NCBI GenBank assembly: GCA_002946415.1 | Contig: NJPS01000054.1 | Span: forward strand, 930,001-994,000 | Source of the DNA: Rutstroemia sp. NJR-2017a BVV2 | Taxonomy: Eukaryota > Ascomycota > Leotiomycetes > Helotiales > Rutstroemiaceae | Direction of reading: 5' to 3' | DNA length: 64,000 nucleotides | Shown here: piece after piece, positions 59,701 through 64,000 of the stretch | Position numbering within the stretch: position 1 is the first letter of the stretch | Layout: each line of letters opens with the position of its first letter | Position numbers and translations under genes: made by a program | The notes under the pieces: model-generated | Database searches by the model: none | Told to the model about the DNA's origin: nothing | The model's input: the letters and a program-made list of their open reading frames with translations, nothing else

Positions 59701-62700
59701 TACACCAACCAAGAGATTAAGTATCTCGTTGATACCATAGTTGCCAATCGCGAACCACATGCTAGAGCCGGATGCGCAATGGCCTTGGGATGCATTCATT
59801 CTCAAGTCGGAGGAATGGCGGCGGGATTTCATTTAAAGACGATCTTGGGAATTCTCATGTCCCTCTGTAACGATCCCCATCCCACCGTCCATGTCTGGGC
59901 GCTGGAGGCACTAGCACGTGTTGCAGACTCAGCCGGCTTAACCTTCTCCGGTTACGTATCTAGCACACTCGGCATGCTCTGTCAACTGTACGTTGCGGAC
60001 ACTCACAATGAAGAGATTGCTTCTCTCGCCACCTCAAACTTGGAACTCGAGTTATCTACCACAGCAATCATTGCGCGTTGTGTGGATTCTCTGGTCAATG
60101 TTCTTGGGCCTGACCTACAAGATATGAGCAAAGCTCGAGACCTCATTCTTACACTAGTTGACCAATTTGGTGCCGAAGACAACTTACTGGTCTTAGCTGG
60201 GAGTCTCAAGTGCCAGGAGCATTTAGCACTTTATGCTCCTGGGCACATGGCGTTCGTAGATTACGTCGTTCTACTGCAGAAGGATCTTAAGTCTGAAATA
60301 CCAATATTACGCGATATCGCAATTGATGGACTCTACAATCTGATGAAGCGCAGCTCAGAAGATGTTGTCAAGGCAGCTGAAGCAGGATTCGAAGATCAAC
60401 TATGGCTTGCCCTGGATTCAGATCCAGCCCATGATGGAATCAGGAATGTTATACGGAACTGGCTCCAGCAATCGTGTCTCTCCGAGACAGCCAGATGGGT
60501 GCAAAGGTGTCAGACCGTGCTGTCGATGACGCGACCGAAGGCGGAGGATTCCAATGCTATCTCAGCTAAGGCCACTGCTATGCCTGACCTCCAGGATGAA
60601 GAAGTCGCGGGTTTTGCAGCTGCATCTGATATGCCTAAAGATAATACGGCTGCTGCTGCAGGACAGGAGCCTTTGCGCTGGCAGGTTCGAACATTTGCTA
60701 TGAGTTGCTTGGGTGAAATGTTCACCTTAATCAGTAAAGACCTAGCAGCTAACGGCACGTCAGCCGCGGAAGTTGCTCTGCAGAAGCGGGTTGCAGAAGT
60801 TATTCGAATGGCATTTTCCGCGTCTACATCCAATGTTGTGGAACTCCGTGTATGGGGTCTGAAAATTATCGACGCTGTCCTTAAGATGTTCGGTAAAACA
60901 CCAGATCCAGATTTTGCGGAAGCGCCACTTTTGGAGCAGTATCAAGCTCAAATAAGTTCTGCGCTTACTCCAGCTTTTGCGGCTGATTCTTCTCCCGAAC
61001 TAGCATCCGAGGCTGTCAATGTCTGTGCTGCATTCATTGCTACAGGAATTGTTACTGATGTTGATCGGATGGGCCGTATTTTGAAGACTCTAGTTACTGC
61101 TTTGGAGAATTTCTCCACCGAGTCAGAAGTTGCATCGATTGGTGACCTTAAGGGTCTTAGCTCGAATGCTCAGGTCATGGTCAAAATGGCAGTATTCTCA
61201 GCTTGGGCAGAACTGCAAGTTGCCAGCACTGAGCAGAAATACCTGGTTGATGTTTTGAAGCCGTACATAGGAACCCTAACCCCACTGTGGCTTGCATCTC
61301 TGAGGGAGTTTGCACGTCTTAGGTTCGAGCCAGACATATCAACAAGTATGGGCCCACCATCGCTATCAGGAAGTTTAGACACCATTTACTCTGCGCTAAA
61401 TCGAGAGACGCTCCTTCGGTTTTATCAAGATTCATGGCTCAAACTCGTCGATGCTATTGCAAGTCTCATCGAGCAGGATAGTGAGTTTGTATTCGATGCA
61501 CTTGATGGTAAGGAGGCGGACGCTCCCTCTGCTACCAATGGACATCCTAAAGGGAACGATATCAATTATCGAGATGAACCAGTCGCTTTCTTCTTTGTTC
61601 TCTTTGGTATTGCATTCGAAGCTCTTGTATCTCGACCAGGAAGTGCTGCTATCGCGTCTAAAGAGCAGACCCTGGAGATACTGCAAGCCTTGAAGAAAAT
61701 CCTGCACCCCAGTGTATCAGGTCATGCGATCTATCGAGAAGCAATCTTTTCGGAAACCATGGATCTTCTAGACCGTTTAGTTCTAACTGAAGGTCTCGAT
61801 GTACAAACCGTCATTGTGCAAATCGCTAGGAGTCTATGTATCTCCCACCCCTCTGCTACAAAAGCGGATACGGCTGAGGATGGTGATTTATCCGAAGACA
61901 TTGAACAGCTTTTCGAGTTAACTAGAATCATTGTGTTGGTTCTTGCAGGTCTTTTACCCAACTTGATTGAAGCACAACAACCCGCCCGACATCAATTGAC
62001 TGAGGAAGCGGTCACACTTGTTCGAGTATCTCTCAATGCTTTAGTTGACGCAGCTGAAATATTCCCTACTATTATCAAAACTGATCTTCATGCTTGCATC
62101 ATCCATATTTTTGCCACTATCCTAGGAACCGGAAGTTGTCAGGCTGTTGTGGTACCTCAGTCACTACCAATACTGAAACGCTTCATCACAAGCATCCCGG
62201 CACCTCGGAATGGCAAGAAGTCTGATAGGGACAGCAGTGTGATACAACTTCAAGGCTGTCTCAAGAGGTTCTTGTCCATATACACAAATGCCCAGAAACG
62301 AGAGACCGAGATGTCTTTACCATGCGTCAAGAATACCCTACTTGCATCCACATTACTCCTTACCAGCGGTACGAATTACTTATCAGCCAATGAGCCCCTT
62401 GTTACTCGGTTCCTCGATGAAGTCGCGGACTGTCTCAGCGACCGAATGGTATGATTCCCCTCCTCCTTGCCACTTCACCTAAAGCCCAAGCTAACACAAA
62501 TCCCAGACCGCCAAAGTCGCCGCAAACTGCATCCGCAGCCTCCTTCTCACCACCCCCAAAACGCCCACCTCTCAAAGCATCGCCCGCTACCTCCTCCCGC
62601 ACCTCATAACCTTCAGCACCAACACCCGACCTGAAGACCCAGAGAACGCACGTGCGCTCGTATGCCATGCGCTCACAGCCTTTGTCGTCTCACTCGACGG

Positions 62701-62986
62701 TAAACAGAGAGCAGTCGCGATGTCGGTGATTATACCGACGCTGCTGAAGAGAGCACAGGGTGATGGGGAGCCCGTCTGGAGGGAAACTAATACGCGGCTG
62801 CTGGAGATGGGGGGAAGTGATCCCGCGGCGTTTAGAGCGGTGGTGGGGGCGCTGAGTCCAGAGCAGAGGGCGTTTATGGAGGGAGTGTTGAGGAAGGGGA
62901 GGGATGAGGGGAGGGTGAAGGGTGAGGAGAGGGAGGAGGAGGATAAAGAGCCGACGATTGCGTTGAGGATGGATTTTGGGGCTTAG
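56773..62986 (+). CDS. LAA1: Giant HEAT-repeat protein, HEATR5/Laa1 family
   Basis: Accessory protein of the AP-1 clathrin adaptor in trans-Golgi/endosome traffic. Exon 1 (56773-62448) and exon 2 (62507-62986) give 2051 residues, near the yeast Laa1 length (about 2014). The start ATG is at 56773. Helical HEAT pairs run through the whole protein. Recognisable anchors are FRTKHAAVYCLGDVFAAAGDS (about residue 138) and PHPTVHVWALEALARVADSAG (about 1036), with CVGYANGLSAMIS in the middle. The family assignment comes from these segments and the length. A short acidic tail ends the protein. The only intron is near the 3' end, so most of the protein comes from one exon. Confidence 0.88.
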
Positions 62987-63664
62987 ATGTTCGGTGAGGT
63001 TGAAAGAGCGCAGGACCAGGACTGATTGATGAATGATGCAGTGGGCAATTAAGCTGAAGAATGCAGTGCCAGGGAGAAGAGGTTTCTATAATTTAAACGC
63101 TGAAGCAAGTTTGGAACGCGACAATGATATTATTGTGGACATGAGATGGAATAGCATGAAATAAAAATGGAAATAGAAATGACAAAAAATAGAAATTTAA
63201 TACTTAGTCGAACCCCATCAACCCTTCCATTTATAGTTCAGCATACGACTTTTGACTGGAATTTGGTGAACCCATCGCCAAGTGATATAATTCTATCATC
63301 AAGCGGTGCTGTAAGAGTCCAGGTTCACGGCTGAGATACGAATCCACGAGTTGAAAACAGATACTGGAGCAGAGAAGATCGCTCCTGTGATATCTCCCAT
63401 TATATATACTTATCACAAAATAGCTATTCCATTTCACTCAAGTCTCTTATGCAAATACCATTTGAATCCCTCATATTGCTTTGACCACCCACAATCTCCC
63501 ACCATGATGTCACCTAGCTAGAACGCCGTAACCAAGAACGCCAAGTCAGTACGAACAAGCTGACCTACCCCGATTCCGATTCCTTCCGTTCCATTTGAGA
63601 CCCATCGTATATAAACATCTCATCTTATTCCATCCCATCTCGCCACATGACAAGACCCACCATC
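62987..63664. other. Intergenic region, convergent gene ends
   Basis: 678 bp between the ends of LAA1 and the partial last gene. A+T-rich; no credible coding frame or repeat seen. Confidence 0.45.
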
Positions 63665-64000
63665 TCACTTCTGGACCTTAGCAAGGCCCTCCCCCTCCCT
63701 CCTAACTACCTTCCTGGGAAGCACTTCCACCTTCCTACTCAGTAGTCCTCTCAGCTCTTTACTGATGACTTTGGGTCGCTCGGGCATATTTTGCAACTCC
63801 CCACTGTTTCGCTTTCCTTTGTCTTTCGTTGCGCCTTCTATGGCTGCGTTGGTATTTGTGTCTGCGCCGCTTGTCGCTCCAGCTCCGTTCCTAGACGGAG
63901 AAGTACCAGAAGTGGCGGAGGAGGATGAAGAAGAAGAGGGCAATAATCGCTGTCGAAGACTTGGGTTTGGGAAGCTCGACTTCTTGTCTATAGCTTCGAC
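63665..64000 (-). CDS. C-terminal part of an unknown Ser-rich basic protein (partial)
   Basis: The minus frame is open from the window edge to a stop at 63665-63667 (111 residues seen). A Ser-rich run (LPSSSSSSSATSG) and a Gly/Ala/Thr/Asn-rich linker are followed by a basic C-terminus containing RPKVISKELRGLLSRK and EVLPRKVVRREGEGL. The low-complexity-to-basic layout suits a nuclear or nucleolar protein, but I recognise no family. The start lies outside the window; the apparent start within it is a TTG. Confidence 0.6.
   Translation of the reverse strand, partial: VEAIDKKSSFPNPSLRQRLLPSSSSSSSATSGTSPSRNGAGATSGADTNTNAAIEGATKDKGKRNSGELQNMPERPKVISKELRGLLSRKVEVLPRKVVRREGEGLAKVQK

Overview
This is nuclear DNA of a filamentous ascomycete (Pezizomycotina). 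The signs are protein-coding genes split by many short GT-AG introns (about 40-100 bp), genes on both strands without operons, secreted GH5 and GH7 cellulases, a Cdc123/Cwc21/Pet100/Med6/Dhr1-type housekeeping set, and a fungal STAND/TPR protein. A leotiomycete-like plant-associated or saprotrophic fungus is a reasonable guess, but no marker here proves the class.

Layout. 1-157: 3' end of an unknown gene. 722-2299 (-): secreted GH5 endoglucanase with seven exons and a promoter carrying carbon-catabolite-repressor consensus sites. 3545-9873 (-): about 2025-residue NACHT-like STAND NTPase with a long helical-repeat tail. 9874-13011: gene-poor. 13012-14391 (-): type II membrane O-fucosyltransferase-like protein. 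14957-16875 (-): MFS transporter. 17691-21392 (-): ribosome-biogenesis DEAH helicase Dhr1/Ecm16. 22272-24280 (+): NCS1 transporter. 24752-26361 (+): two-domain chromate transporter. 26362-30275: gene-poor. 30276-31304 (-): Mediator subunit Med6. 31730-32718 (+): F-box-like/2EXR-type protein. 33799-35103 (+): 2-oxoglutarate/Fe(II) oxygenase. 35368-35949 (-): proteasome assembly chaperone 3. 37154-39650 (+): large membrane protein of unknown function. 40093-40938 (-): NAD(P)-binding epimerase-like protein. 41529-43038 (-): GH7 cellobiohydrolase with a 14-nt micro-exon. 43039-47458: gene-poor and repeat-bearing; it holds a candidate 388-bp TRIM (miniature LTR element with 69-bp identical terminal repeats, TG...CA ends and a 7-bp target duplication) and a 231-bp foldback with 33-bp perfect inverted arms. 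47459-49561 (+): Atg22-like vacuolar effluxer. 49688-50895 (-): quinone-reductase/ADH-type MDR protein.

From 51281 to the end the DNA is gene-dense: Cdc123 (-), Cwc21 (+), peroxisomal enoyl-CoA isomerase (-), Pet100 (+), TACO1-type COX1 translational activator (-), HEATR5/Laa1 (+), and a partial unknown gene (-). These genes alternate strands, giving three head-to-head promoters of 207-383 bp. Pet100 and the TACO1 homologue both serve cytochrome c oxidase biogenesis and lie tail to tail. The two cellulases attack the same substrate but lie about 39 kb apart, so this is not a tight lignocellulose cluster. No tRNA, rRNA or CRISPR was seen. All exon boundaries were read by eye from splice consensus and frame, and lengths were checked for divisibility by three where stated.
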